From Chloroflexota bacterium (GTDB lineage: Bacteria > Chloroflexota > Anaerolineae > Anaerolineales > UBA4823), in contig JAJUJL010000008.1 of assembly GCA_029265355.1 (NCBI GenBank), forward strand, positions 32,758-96,757: DNA of 64,000 nucleotides, read 5' to 3'. The position numbers and the translations under genes were made by a program. This document shows, piece after piece, positions 8,242 to 16,875 of the stretch (its first letter is position 1; each line of letters opens with the position of its first letter). The notes beneath the pieces are model-generated. The model had not been told where the DNA came from, ran no database searches, and saw only the letters and a program-made list of their open reading frames with translations.

Positions 8242-8404
8242 CCCAGCGTAGCAAGGGTATAGAATAGGAGATTGCCACGACCAGCACAGGCGGGTAAAGA
8301 CCACCCGACGCTGGTCTACTCATGACATATTTGTCATTTCTTCATTTGAGTGCCGCCTGGCGGCATAGCCGAATCGCAATGACAGCTAAGATCAAATAAG
8401 GTGC

Positions 8405-8520
8405 TAAGTAAACCGCCGAAAGTGTTTAGAGTAAATCCGCCATCGCGTCGGCGGTTTACTCCAGGGTTTCGCCGGTGCTCGTTCACATTTTTGTAAAAAC
8501 ACTTCCGGCGAAACACCTAG
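8405..8520 (-). repeat. 116-nt structured repeat, copy A (adjoins FmdE stop codon)
   Basis: This element is 113/116 identical to 58763-58878 and about 61/71 identical over its second half to 58898-58968. Inside it, a 13-bp perfect inverted repeat (8407-8419 with 8448-8460, core GTAAACCGCCGA) and a 10-bp one (GTTTCGCCGG 8466-8475 with CCGGCGAAAC 8505-8514) form two hairpins. The loop of one holds AAGTGTTT (8420-8427) and that of the other AAACACTT (8497-8504), which could pair as kissing loops. On the minus strand it begins TAG-GTGTTTCGCCGG, and that TAG (8517-8519) is the stop codon of the FmdE gene. It may be a mobile palindromic element, a 3' RNA structure, or both. Confidence 0.8.
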
Positions 8521-9137
8521 CTTGTGGCAGTGGCCGTTTGCCGGAGCTCGAGCCGGATGGCCGGCGCTTGTTGGTAGTAGGCTTCCCCGGCGCAGGCTTT
8601 GCATAGCAGGAGACCACCGCGCTGCACCTGGCGCTCATTGATGATCTCCTCGCCGCACAGCATGCAATTAACCCTCACGCCTGCCCGGCTGATGAGCGCT
8701 TCGACCGGGGTGGTCAGGGAAACTTCTTGAACCGACAGCAGCTCATGGTCCGGCATCACCTGGTATGCGACCAACTGGGCAAAATAATGGCGCTTTTCCT
8801 GCGGGGCGTAGGTATAGGCACGTTGGCGCACATCCAGGTTGGGAGCTACCCGTATCGCCTGCCCAGTTTTTGTATCCACAAATGTGGCTGCAATCTTGCC
8901 GTAATCTTCCACACGCAGGGTACGGTGACCAACAGTGCAGCCGGTAGCGGTGGCGACGCCATCGGCAAAGCAACCATCTGTCTCGACGATGACCAGTAAG
9001 CGCTTGTCGCCTCGCGGCGCTTCCAATCCCAGGGCAGCCGCGCCTGCCAGGCCAATGCGAGCGCCCAGCACCTGGCGCGGGCACAGGTGGCTGTGCTGGG
9101 CAGCAGATTGTTCCAAAATATCCGTGAGAGAAAGCAT
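8517..9137 (-). CDS. FmdE/FwdE-family protein with C-terminal zinc finger (first copy)
   Basis: About 206 residues from ATG 9137; an upstream frame to 9269 overlaps the cytochrome gene and is not used. The N-terminus HSHLCPRQVLGARIGLAG and TDGCFADGVATATGCTVGH are the core motifs of FmdE, the family named from formylmethanofuran dehydrogenase subunit E but found widely in bacteria that lack methanofuran. The C-terminus has a CMLCGE ... CKAC zinc ribbon. It lies 4 nt after the cytochrome c gene at the end of the TtrA-like operon. Its stop codon comes from the adjoining 116-nt repeat. Its role is not established; a second copy is at 22942. Confidence 0.82.
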   Translation of the reverse strand: MLSLTDILEQSAAQHSHLCPRQVLGARIGLAGAAALGLEAPRGDKRLLVIVETDGCFADGVATATGCTVGHRTLRVEDYGKIAATFVDTKTGQAIRVAPNLDVRQRAYTYAPQEKRHYFAQLVAYQVMPDHELLSVQEVSLTTPVEALISRAGVRVNCMLCGEEIINERQVQRGGLLLCKACAGEAYYQQAPAIRLELRQTATATS

Positions 9138-9141
9138 CTGA

Positions 9142-9504
9142 TTACTCGATCGACTGCAAATAGGCGATGATGGCAAATATTTCTGCATCGGAGAGGCGAA
9201 AATTGGGCATAGCGGTGCCTCTTGCCACGGCGTTGGGGTTGCTGAGCCAGCGGTAGAGCGCCTGGTCATCCAGGCGTTGTGTCACACCGTCCAGCGCAGG
9301 GGCCTTCAACGCTCCCTGGCCAAGGATCTTATGGCATTGTCGGCAGCCATACTGCTCGACCAGGCGTTCCCCCGCAGCGACAGGATCGCTGCTATCCACT
9401 CGCTTGACCAGGTTGAGCCAAAAGCGCGGCGGGGAAAGCCAGAGCCACAGGAAAACAGCCAGTGTCGTGATACCAGCCACCAATAAAAACGGATTTTTCT
9501 TCAT
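9142..9504 (-). CDS. Monoheme cytochrome c, membrane-anchored
   Basis: The 120-residue protein has an N-terminal hydrophobic anchor (residues about 6-24) and one heme motif CRQCH near residue 55, with a likely Met ligand in TAMPNFRLSD, the class I cytochrome c pattern. It follows the TtrA-like catalytic subunit after a 58-nt gap that contains a strong hairpin, and precedes the FmdE gene by 4 nt. It probably brings electrons to, or takes them from, the periplasmic molybdoenzyme. Confidence 0.87.
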   Translation of the reverse strand: MKKNPFLLVAGITTLAVFLWLWLSPPRFWLNLVKRVDSSDPVAAGERLVEQYGCRQCHKILGQGALKAPALDGVTQRLDDQALYRWLSNPNAVARGTAMPNFRLSDAEIFAIIAYLQSIE

Positions 9505-9518
9505 AAGGTTAATGAGAC

Positions 9519-9552
9519 ACCTGGGGTAGGGATTACGCTCCCTACCCCAGGT
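9519..9552 (-). terminator. Intercistronic hairpin between molybdoenzyme and cytochrome c genes
   Basis: A 13-bp perfect stem (9519-9531 with 9540-9552, core CCTGGGGTAGGG) surrounds an 8-base loop. No T-run follows on the minus strand, so it looks more like an mRNA-stabilising or partial-attenuation hairpin that lowers expression of the cytochrome c and FmdE genes relative to the catalytic subunit. Confidence 0.6.
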
Positions 9553-9562
9553 TCAGGCAAGG

Positions 9563-12500
9563 CTATACCTTTTCGACTTTCACCTTGCTGTCATAGAAGA
9601 CGGCGCTGCCGCCCGCCAGGTCAGAGAGAGTGACATTGCCCAGATGTGGGTCAACACGCATGGCGGCGTTGCCGTGCAGCGGCGCCGCCCGGCGCGGGTC
9701 TCCCTTGACCACCATCCCATCGATGGTGATATCGTGGCTGCCGCTGGCCCAATGCCCATAACCCAGCGGGAAGGCTACCACGCCGGGGCGCAGTCCTTCG
9801 ACGATATGCGCCTTACCGATCATGGGCACTTTGCGTCCGCCTTTCACATCCCAAACTCCATCCGGGTTGCTGGCGGATGATAGCCGGACGCGATCGCCAT
9901 GCTGGATGCCCAGGCGCTCGGCATCAGCCCGGTTCAGCATCACGTAGCCTTCCGGCTGCACAGCCATCAGCCAGTAATTGGTGACCGTGCGTGCCTTGGT
10001 CATGGTGATCATCTTAAAGGTGATCAGGTTGAACTCGTAGCCCTCGTCTTCGATCTCCTCGCCGGTGGAGGACAGGCCGGCAGGAACATAGGTGGTGTAG
10101 CCGGTAAAGGGCTTACCTGTCATGGTATTGATCGAAGTGTAAGTCTTCTCTTGATACAGGTTGATCAAACGCCCGTATTTGTTGGCTACCAGATCACCTT
10201 TGTAACCCTTGGCAAAGTCCTGGTAGCGCCCGCCGCGGTTGAGCACGAAGACCGTCTTGCGCCACAGGCTTTCATCGCCACCCACCGCAGCCTTCCAAAC
10301 CTCGGCGTCGAAGACGGATTTGGGCAAATGGCGGCGCGCCTCCAGGAAAATGCGCATTTCCTCATCGTCGGCTTCTGGCACGTTATCCGAGCCATCTTCT
10401 TTATCGCCGAAGGCGATATCGGCTACCTGCTTCAGGTAGAAGTGCTCGGGGCGGGTGAAGGGAATGCCCTCGCCGAAGCCATTGGGCCCAAAACCGGGCA
10501 GTTCCAGCTTCTCGGCAATGGCCATCAAGAGAGCCTCGAACGACATCGGGATCTCTTCGCCATACACCTTGACAGTGGGCCAGCCCGGCAGAGAGATGGC
10601 TGGCTGGCGGACGTTCTCCACCTTCCAGGGCACAGATGGGTGAGAGCCATGGAATTCCCAGCGCTCCAGGAAAGACAGGTCCGGAAAGATGTAATCCGCG
10701 TAAGAAGAAGTCTCGCCCACCAGGATATCACTGGCGATGTGCAGCGGCACCTTCTTGGTATCCGCCAGGATTTCGATGGCGGTATGCCCGGCAGGCAAGC
10801 TGTAGACGCTGCCGTTCATGTACGTCATCAATACTTTGATTGGATAGGGATAGGCATCGCCAATCGAAGGAATGTCTTCCTGGTAGACATCGGTGGCGAT
10901 GGGGAACCAGGGGCGCCTGGTTGGGTAGGTGCCATCAAACAGGGTGCTCTTTTCGTAAGCAACCCTGGTGCGCAGCATGTCCACTCCAAAGGAAGTGAAG
11001 TGATGCTCGCCGAACATGGTGGTCACCGGGAAAGGCTGGCCTTTCTTGCTGCCCTTGCGGTCGTAGGTGCTGGCTTTAATCGTGCCACCAGCGTAGTCGA
11101 AATTGCCGATCAGCAGGTTGACTACGTACCAGGCGTTGTTGTTGTAGAAACCGTTGGTGTGCTGGGATGGGCCGCGGTGGATATCAGCTACCGCTTTACG
11201 CCCGTGGGAGGTGAACTCGGCAGCCAGTTCCAGGATGTCTCTCTCTTTTACGCCCGCAATCTCAGCCCATTCAGCGATGGTGTGCTGCTGCGCCGATTCG
11301 AGCAGGATCTGCAAGCCGCTCTTCACTTCGAACTCGCCAACAGTCTGGTTGACCAGCAAATCGCCCACCACCGGCGCAGCTTCAGGATCGAGCACATCAA
11401 TAGGCGTTGGCGCACCGCCCACCAGGGCGACCGGTGTGTCGCCCGGATACTGCACACCAGCAGCATCTACATAAACGGTGACATCTTTGCCATCTTTCTG
11501 AACAGTCTGCGGGGTAAGCAGGCCCAGCTCACTGGCGCGCAGATGCTTGCCGGGCTGCCCATCTTTGATCTTGACCAGCCAGGCGGCGTTGGTATAGTTC
11601 GGTTCGCCGGCTGCTGTGGCGGCCGCCTGGTTGGCAATCGCCAGGTAAGCAGCGTTGTAACGCTCGTTCTCCAGCATCCAGCGGATCATCCCCAGGGCAA
11701 AGGCTGCGTCCGTGCCGGGTTTGATTGGCACCCATTTCCAGGCTTTTGCAGCCACTTTGCTCAGGCGAGGATCGATCACGGCAAACTTTTTGCCATTGAT
11801 CAGGCCCTCCGTGGCTTTTGGCGTGCGTTGCGGCGGGCCGTAGTTGGCCTCGAACAGGTTGGCTCCAACGTAGATGACGAACTCGCTGTTACCGGTATCA
11901 CCCTGCCAGTAAAACTTATCGCCGCTATCCCACGAGCTTTTAGCAGCATTCCACTTGGCGCTCATGGCTTTGCCGGTGAAGTAGAGCGAACCCTGGCACA
12001 CAGTCGTGTGACCGTTCATGTTGACTGTGCCATAAGCTTCCTGGAAGAAGCGGTGCACCACATCTTCGCGGCCACCCTTCATGCGTCCCCAGACAAACAT
12101 GAGCTGGTTGTTCTTCGGTCCCAAGTCTGGGTGCTCTGGATCGATGAGCGCCTCCAGGTGATCAGCATGCTTTGCCTTGAACTCTTCCACCAAGGCTTTC
12201 TTCTTATCGGCATCATTTTCATCCCAGATGGCCTTGATCTCGGCAGCCATCTCGGCTGCTACCTCGGTATCTGTCAGGGCGCGAATCGATTTCAGGCCTT
12301 CCACCGGGCCTTCTCCGAACAGGTCGCCGCCGTTGACGATCTCGTCGATGGCCTGATCGAAAGGAATGCTGACCCACTGACCCTCGCCGCGCTTGGTGCC
12401 GGGCTTGCGTTTGAGCACGCTGGTGATGCGGTATGGGTCATAGGCGCTCTGCAAGCCGGCCTGCCCCTTGGGACAGATGCCGCCTTCCATCGTTGCCATG

Positions 12501-12841
12501 TCCTTGACCGGTGTATCGTACGCCGGGTGCGGCCAAAGCGTCCAGGGACTGTACGGATTGCCATCAATCTTAGCCGCCAGTCCATCGAGCAACTTGACCT
12601 TGATAGCGCAGCCAGTGTTGCACTGTAAGCAGACTGTGTAGATCTGGTTCTCGGGTTTACTTTCGAAAAAACCACCCTCTCCAGCAGCCATTACCTTTTG
12701 GATAGCCTGGCGGGCCTGCGGGATGTTACCCAACAGCGCCAGGGCGCCGCCGGTTACTGCTGAAAGTCGAATGAAATCACGCCGCGAGACTGTGGGGCGC
12801 TCCGCGATTTGATCGCTGTTTTGTGGTTGCTGTTTAGCCAT
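9563..12841 (-). CDS. TtrA-like periplasmic molybdopterin oxidoreductase, catalytic subunit
   Basis: A large (1092-residue) member of the DMSO reductase family with a twin-arginine signal ([14 protein letters not shown]). The 4Fe-4S motif CLQCNTGC ... CPKG is near residues 70-120, and the probable Mo ligand is Cys in the [11 protein letters not shown] stretch. Size, insertions and the gene set with an NrfD-type membrane subunit and FeS protein resemble tetrathionate reductase and related selenate or arsenate reductases. The next genes upstream encode NrfD and the FeS subunit. It may reduce a sulfur or selenium/arsenic oxyanion outside the membrane. The nearby PhnD-like sensor, as in TtrS systems, favours a sulfur oxyanion, but this is inference. 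Confidence 0.82.
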   Translation of the reverse strand: MAKQQPQNSDQIAERPTVSRRDFIRLSAVTGGALALLGNIPQARQAIQKVMAAGEGGFFESKPENQIYTVCLQCNTGCAIKVKLLDGLAAKIDGNPYSPWTLWPHPAYDTPVKDMATMEGGICPKGQAGLQSAYDPYRITSVLKRKPGTKRGEGQWVSIPFDQAIDEIVNGGDLFGEGPVEGLKSIRALTDTEVAAEMAAEIKAIWDENDADKKKALVEEFKAKHADHLEALIDPEHPDLGPKNNQLMFVWGRMKGGREDVVHRFFQEAYGTVNMNGHTTVCQGSLYFTGKAMSAKWNAAKSSWDSGDKFYWQGDTGNSEFVIYVGANLFEANYGPPQRTPKATEGLINGKKFAVIDPRLSKVAAKAWKWVPIKPGTDAAFALGMIRWMLENERYNAAYLAIANQAAATAAGEPNYTNAAWLVKIKDGQPGKHLRASELGLLTPQTVQKDGKDVTVYVDAAGVQYPGDTPVALVGGAPTPIDVLDPEAAPVVGDLLVNQTVGEFEVKSGLQILLESAQQHTIAEWAEIAGVKERDILELAAEFTSHGRKAVADIHRGPSQHTNGFYNNNAWYVVNLLIGNFDYAGGTIKASTYDRKGSKKGQPFPVTTMFGEHHFTSFGVDMLRTRVAYEKSTLFDGTYPTRRPWFPIATDVYQEDIPSIGDAYPYPIKVLMTYMNGSVYSLPAGHTAIEILADTKKVPLHIASDILVGETSSYADYIFPDLSFLERWEFHGSHPSVPWKVENVRQPAISLPGWPTVKVYGEEIPMSFEALLMAIAEKLELPGFGPNGFGEGIPFTRPEHFYLKQVADIAFGDKEDGSDNVPEADDEEMRIFLEARRHLPKSVFDAEVWKAAVGGDESLWRKTVFVLNRGGRYQDFAKGYKGDLVANKYGRLINLYQEKTYTSINTMTGKPFTGYTTYVPAGLSSTGEEIEDEGYEFNLITFKMITMTKARTVTNYWLMAVQPEGYVMLNRADAERLGIQHGDRVRLSSASNPDGVWDVKGGRKVPMIGKAHIVEGLRPGVVAFPLGYGHWASGSHDITIDGMVVKGDPRRAAPLHGNAAMRVDPHLGNVTLSDLAGGSAVFYDSKVKVEKV

Positions 12842-12842
12842 T

Positions 12843-13970
12843 TCATGCCTCCTTGCTGCTCAAAGGCAGGCGATCTTCGCCAATCAGAAATGCCAGCACC
12901 GCCATGCCGACGATGCCCAGTGTGACCGCCCATTCCATGAGGCTTGGGAAATAATCAAATGTGAGATGTGGACCACTAAAGGCAGTGGTCAGCGCCTGGA
13001 TTTCCGGCACCGTGAGAGCGGGGAAGACGATATTGGCGCGGGCGACGGCAAAGCCAAACAAGACCAGCACGCCCATCCAGCCGGCCCAACCGTTGTGTCG
13101 CGCCAGCTTGGGCTGCACCAGCACGAAGATCGGAACCAATGTGCCGATTAGAATTTGCAGTATCCAGAAAGCCCACCAGTATGGGCCGTACAGCACCGCG
13201 CGCACAGCTTCGACGTTCTGCGGCACGTTGCCGTACATACTCTGTGAGAAGTCCGCCCACAAAAAGTACAGTTTGACGACTGCCAGGGCAACTGTTAAGA
13301 CAGATAGCACCCAGAGCTGTTCTGAACGATTGGGCGACTCTTTTTGCCCAAACAGGCCGATCACAACCAGCATGGCGGCAGCTCCAGATGCTAACGAGAA
13401 GACCGGGAACTGCACCGGCAGCAAACCAACATGCCAGAACAGGCGGCTGGCTTCTACACCCAACAGTGCTCCCACTGCGCCACTGACGAACAGAGAGAGA
13501 GGCAGGCCTACGATCATCAAAGTTCGCAAGAGACTGCTCTGCGGATTGCGAATGGACAGGTAGAGTGAGGCCAACATGAGCAGTCCAAACAAAGTGTAGC
13601 CCCACACCATTTGAGCCATCACCGAACCCAGGTCGCCTTGCAGGTACACTTTCCAGATGCGCTCCATGTGACCCAGGTCAAGCCAGATCGAAAGCAAGGC
13701 AGCCGCCAGGCTCACCAGCCCCACCCACAGGGCTGTGCGCCCGGTACCTTTGAAGATTTTGATATGGAACAGCAGATCCAGAGTTGAGATCATGAAGGCC
13801 CCTGCCGCTGTGCCGGCGAAGAATAAGTACATCGCCACCCACAGTCCCCAGACCACGTAGGAACCGTAGGCTGCTTCACGGTGGCCTGTTGTCAGCCGGA
13901 CGAAGACGCCCCACAAGCCAAACAGAAGGGCCAAGGCGCTAATGGTATAAATCGCACGCTTGAAGTTCAT
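12843..13970 (-). CDS. NrfD/PsrC-family membrane subunit
   Basis: A 375-residue integral membrane protein with about nine hydrophobic helices and the N-terminal pattern of the NrfD/PsrC family (GLWGVFVRLTTG, VWGLWVAMYLFFAGTAAG). These subunits carry the quinone site and link it to an outside FeS protein, without heme. It sits one base from the start of the TtrA-like gene and 11 nt after the FeS gene, in the TtrB-TtrC-TtrA order. Ends and length are normal for the family. Confidence 0.86.
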   Translation of the reverse strand: MNFKRAIYTISALALLFGLWGVFVRLTTGHREAAYGSYVVWGLWVAMYLFFAGTAAGAFMISTLDLLFHIKIFKGTGRTALWVGLVSLAAALLSIWLDLGHMERIWKVYLQGDLGSVMAQMVWGYTLFGLLMLASLYLSIRNPQSSLLRTLMIVGLPLSLFVSGAVGALLGVEASRLFWHVGLLPVQFPVFSLASGAAAMLVVIGLFGQKESPNRSEQLWVLSVLTVALAVVKLYFLWADFSQSMYGNVPQNVEAVRAVLYGPYWWAFWILQILIGTLVPIFVLVQPKLARHNGWAGWMGVLVLFGFAVARANIVFPALTVPEIQALTTAFSGPHLTFDYFPSLMEWAVTLGIVGMAVLAFLIGEDRLPLSSKEA

Positions 13971-13981
13971 CTCATTGCTCC

Positions 13982-14731
13982 TTACACCAGGTAGTACACG
14001 CGTGGCTCGGTGCCCAGCTCTTCTTTGAGTCGCATCACGTTCGGGCTGGCGATCATCTCGGCTACCAGGCTATCGGGATCGTTCGCGTCGCCGAACAGGG
14101 TAGCGCGACCAATACAGGTAGTGGTGCAGGCCGGCAGCATGCCCTCCGCCAGGCGGTGCAGGCAGAAGTGGCACTTGCGGACGTTGCCAATAGGAGATTT
14201 TTCGCCTTCGCGCTGGCGGTTCTCGCCATACTCGTAATTGGCATGGCGCTCGTAGTCATCGGCGTTGGCCTGCCCAAACAAGAAGGGGAAATTATCGGGC
14301 GTGTTATCCGTGTAGGTCAAACCGAAGTCGAAGGTGCGCGCTCCATACGGGCAGGCTGTCACGCAGTAGCGGCACCCGATGCACTGGTCATAATCCACGA
14401 CGGTGACGCCCTCATTGTTTTTGTAGGTGGCATTCACCGGGCAGACCGGCACACAAGGCGGCTCGTCACATTGCATACAAGGGCGGGGGATAAAGCGGCG
14501 GGTCACATTCGGGTAGCTGCCGAACTCCTCATCGAGCACCGGGCGGTAGACGACGCCGGGTGGCAGCTTATTTTCGGCAACACAGGCGATGGTGCAGGCG
14601 TGGCATCCCACGCACTTGCGCAAGTCTATCACCATCACCCAGCGCCTTTCTTCGGGCTTCTTTTTCAGCGCCCGCTGGAGTTCTGCGTGCATTCGCACCA
14701 GCACATCTTGCTGTTCGAGCACTCCGAGCAT
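13982..14731 (-). CDS. 4Fe-4S ferredoxin-type subunit (TtrB/SrdB-like)
   Basis: A 249-residue protein with four 4Fe-4S Cys groups: [35 protein letters not shown] and CHFC...CTTTC. An insertion of about 35 residues between the third and fourth groups (around [18 protein letters not shown]) occurs in the selenate/tetrathionate-type branch. No signal peptide is visible; such subunits are carried out with the Tat-exported partner. It is the first gene of the minus-strand operon, divergent from the sensor kinase at 14979, and shares its upstream region. Confidence 0.86.
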   Translation of the reverse strand: MLGVLEQQDVLVRMHAELQRALKKKPEERRWVMVIDLRKCVGCHACTIACVAENKLPPGVVYRPVLDEEFGSYPNVTRRFIPRPCMQCDEPPCVPVCPVNATYKNNEGVTVVDYDQCIGCRYCVTACPYGARTFDFGLTYTDNTPDNFPFLFGQANADDYERHANYEYGENRQREGEKSPIGNVRKCHFCLHRLAEGMLPACTTTCIGRATLFGDANDPDSLVAEMIASPNVMRLKEELGTEPRVYYLV

Positions 14732-14888
14732 AACATACCTCCTTCCAGGACAGGGTAAGTAAGATGAAATACCAGCTTAAATGTATCGCCGAAGGGCGTT
14801 CGCTTGTATCAGGTAAAGTCAGTATTTATGGCTGCCGCTTGTCAGGGAAAACCCTACGAAACGAAAAACGCGCTCGGGTTACAGAAAG

Positions 14889-14949
14889 GTGACATTTATC
14901 ACTAATCTTGAAAAGCGGTTATGATTATAATGAATTCGATTTTCCGAAT
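14889..14949 (+). promoter_or_regulatory. Composite control region: CRP/FNR-type box, -10 and ArsR-type operator before the sensor kinase gene
   Basis: GTGACATTTATCAC (14889-14902) fits GTGA-N6-TCAC. A consensus -10 TATAAT lies at 14926-14931, and two bases later comes the 7-2-7 palindrome ATTCGATTTTCCGAAT (14934-14949), in the same relation to the -10 as at the other ArsR-type sites. There is no good -35, as expected for an activator-dependent promoter. It puts the TtrA-side two-component system in the same predicted regulon. The CRP-type box could also serve the divergent minus-strand operon. Confidence 0.6.
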
Positions 14950-14978
14950 ATGCAGGCCGACTCTTTGGCGCTTCAGCC

Positions 14979-16106
14979 ATGGAGGTGCACTTGGATCACA
15001 TCTTGATGCTCAAGAAAATGGTGTGTTTGCTTTCTTGCCAACCGCGGAACCTGCAAAGCCAATTAAACGACGCCTTGGACTGCTTGCTGGCCGCGACCTC
15101 TGCACTTGCAACGGGAATTCTCTGGCCGGATGCCAACGGCTTCATCCAATTGCGGGCGCAGTCTCCGCTCAACTTCTTTGCAGATCCAAAATCCTGGCGC
15201 AATTTCACCAACCCGGACAATCCGGACGCTCTTACCTGGGGGCAGGAAGCGTACGCCTGGCTGGCAGCGCCGATGAAGGTTGGTGGAACGCCGATTGGCA
15301 GGCTTTGGGTAGTCGACCACGTTGGGCGAAATTTTGACCAAAATGATCGTGAGTTCATCATGATGGCTGGCAATCAACTGGCTCTTGCGATTGAAAACAG
15401 CCGCCTGTATGAGGAAGTACAGCGCCTGGCAATCAAGCGCGGCGAGCTCTTGCGCAGGGTGATTGCTACCCAGGATGAACGCTGCCGGCGTATTTCACGC
15501 GAACTGCACGACGAGATCTCACAATCGCTTACTGCCATGTCGCTGGATATCGAAGCCATTGACCTTGATGACCAATTGCGACACCACCCTGTGCTCCAGC
15601 GGCTGAGCCACATGCGCCCGCGTTTGCAAACCGCATTGAAAGAGATCAATCGAATCATCCTGGATTTGCGGCCCACCTTGCTAGACGATATGGGGCTGAT
15701 CGCCGCAATTCGCTGGTTTGCGATGCAACGCCTGGGCACTTCCGGTGTTAACGTGCACATAGATTGCAGCGACCCTGCGATAAACCCGGAATCGCATGTA
15801 GAGACCACACTGTATCGCATCGCCCAAGAGGCGATCAACAACATCGCCAGGCATGCCCATGCCAGGAATGTTTGGCTGTCATACCAAAAAACCAATCACA
15901 CAATCCAGTTATCCATTCGGGACGATGGCTGTGGCTTCGATCCTGAAGCCGTCATGAACCAGCCGGATGATCGCAAGGGAATTGGGCTGTTTGGTATGCA
16001 AGAAAGAGCCTCTGTGATCGGCGCCTGCACACAAATCAACTCCGCTCCCGGGCAGGGCACCTGCATTTTGGTGCGATATCCCGCAAGAGAATTCAAGGCT
16101 GGGTAA
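14979..16106 (+). CDS. Cytosolic GAF-domain sensor histidine kinase (NarX-type HisKA_3)
   Basis: A 375-residue kinase with no membrane helix. The first 145 residues form a GAF-like sensor domain. The HisKA_3 dimerisation motif RRISRELHDE carries the phospho-His, and the HATPase domain follows (HARNV, DDGCGFDP, GIGLFGMQERA). It sits 4 nt before a NarL-type regulator. It is divergent from the TtrA-like operon, which it may control. Cys residues at MVCLLSC near residues 14-20 could be redox- or metal-sensing, but that is a guess. A TTG at 14991 with GGAGG in front is an alternative start. Confidence 0.82.
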   Translation: MEVHLDHILMLKKMVCLLSCQPRNLQSQLNDALDCLLAATSALATGILWPDANGFIQLRAQSPLNFFADPKSWRNFTNPDNPDALTWGQEAYAWLAAPMKVGGTPIGRLWVVDHVGRNFDQNDREFIMMAGNQLALAIENSRLYEEVQRLAIKRGELLRRVIATQDERCRRISRELHDEISQSLTAMSLDIEAIDLDDQLRHHPVLQRLSHMRPRLQTALKEINRIILDLRPTLLDDMGLIAAIRWFAMQRLGTSGVNVHIDCSDPAINPESHVETTLYRIAQEAINNIARHAHARNVWLSYQKTNHTIQLSIRDDGCGFDPEAVMNQPDDRKGIGLFGMQERASVIGACTQINSAPGQGTCILVRYPAREFKAG

Positions 16107-16110
16107 TCGC

Positions 16111-16755
16111 ATGGCAGCCCCGATACGCGTCATGCTGGTCGACGATCATACCGTATTGCGCGATAGCTTGAAAGCATACCTGGCGCTCTATCCTGATATC
16201 GAGGTGGTGGGAGAAGCCGCAGATGGGATCGAAGCGCTTTCAAAAGTTCGCCAGCTTCATCCAGATATCCTGCTCTTGGACCTGGCGATGCCTGGCCTGA
16301 GCGGGGTGGATGTCCTGCGCCGGATTCGCAAGGATGCCCCAGAATGTAAGGTGGTTGTTCTGACCCAACATGAGCTACCTGAATACATCCTCCCGGCGCT
16401 GCGTGAAGGAGCTAAAGGATACATATTGAAGCGCGCCGGGGGGAATGAAGTCGTGCAGGCGATTCGAGCGGTGGCGCAGGGAGAGAGTTATCTCCATCCT
16501 GCCATCACTTCTTTCATCATCGAAGCGGCGCTCAGACCAGATCTCCCCTCGCGCGCTGGAGGCCCCGCAGAAGACCTGACCGAACGCGAGCGAGAGGTGC
16601 TGGCGTTGATTGGCGAAGGAAAAACCAATGCCGAAATTGCCGCTCTGCTCTCCATCAGCGCCAAAACCGTCGACAAACATCGCGCCAGTGTCATGTCCAA
16701 GTTGAATATCACAACGCGAGCCGGCCTGATCAAGTACGCCTTATCCAAAAAGTAG
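16111..16755 (+). CDS. NarL/FixJ-family response regulator
   Basis: A 214-residue protein with a receiver domain (acidic pair Asp11-Asp12, phospho-acceptor Asp57 in DILLLDLAMPG, Thr and Lys in VVVLTQHE and YILKRAG) and a LuxR-type helix-turn-helix (LTEREREVLALIGEGKTNAEI, ending with SAKTVDKHRASVMSKL). It forms a pair with the kinase just upstream. The octaheme cytochrome gene that follows is a plausible target, as is the divergent TtrA-like operon. Confidence 0.88.
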   Translation: MAAPIRVMLVDDHTVLRDSLKAYLALYPDIEVVGEAADGIEALSKVRQLHPDILLLDLAMPGLSGVDVLRRIRKDAPECKVVVLTQHELPEYILPALREGAKGYILKRAGGNEVVQAIRAVAQGESYLHPAITSFIIEAALRPDLPSRAGGPAEDLTEREREVLALIGEGKTNAEIAALLSISAKTVDKHRASVMSKLNITTRAGLIKYALSKK

Positions 16756-16875
16756 ATTTTTTCCACCTCTGTCTAAGGCATTTTCCCCATTTTTTCTAAT
16801 TGAAATTTAATCTATACTGTGTGCAGAAATTCACAAGGCAGTTTTTTTTCCTATTGACCGATTGAGGAGAATGCT

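Noticed and set aside
9899..12628. 909-codon open frame on the plus strand opposite the TtrA-like gene
   Set aside because: It mirrors the codon pattern of the real minus-strand gene, which has Tat signal, FeS and Mo motifs. The antisense protein has no recognisable motif.
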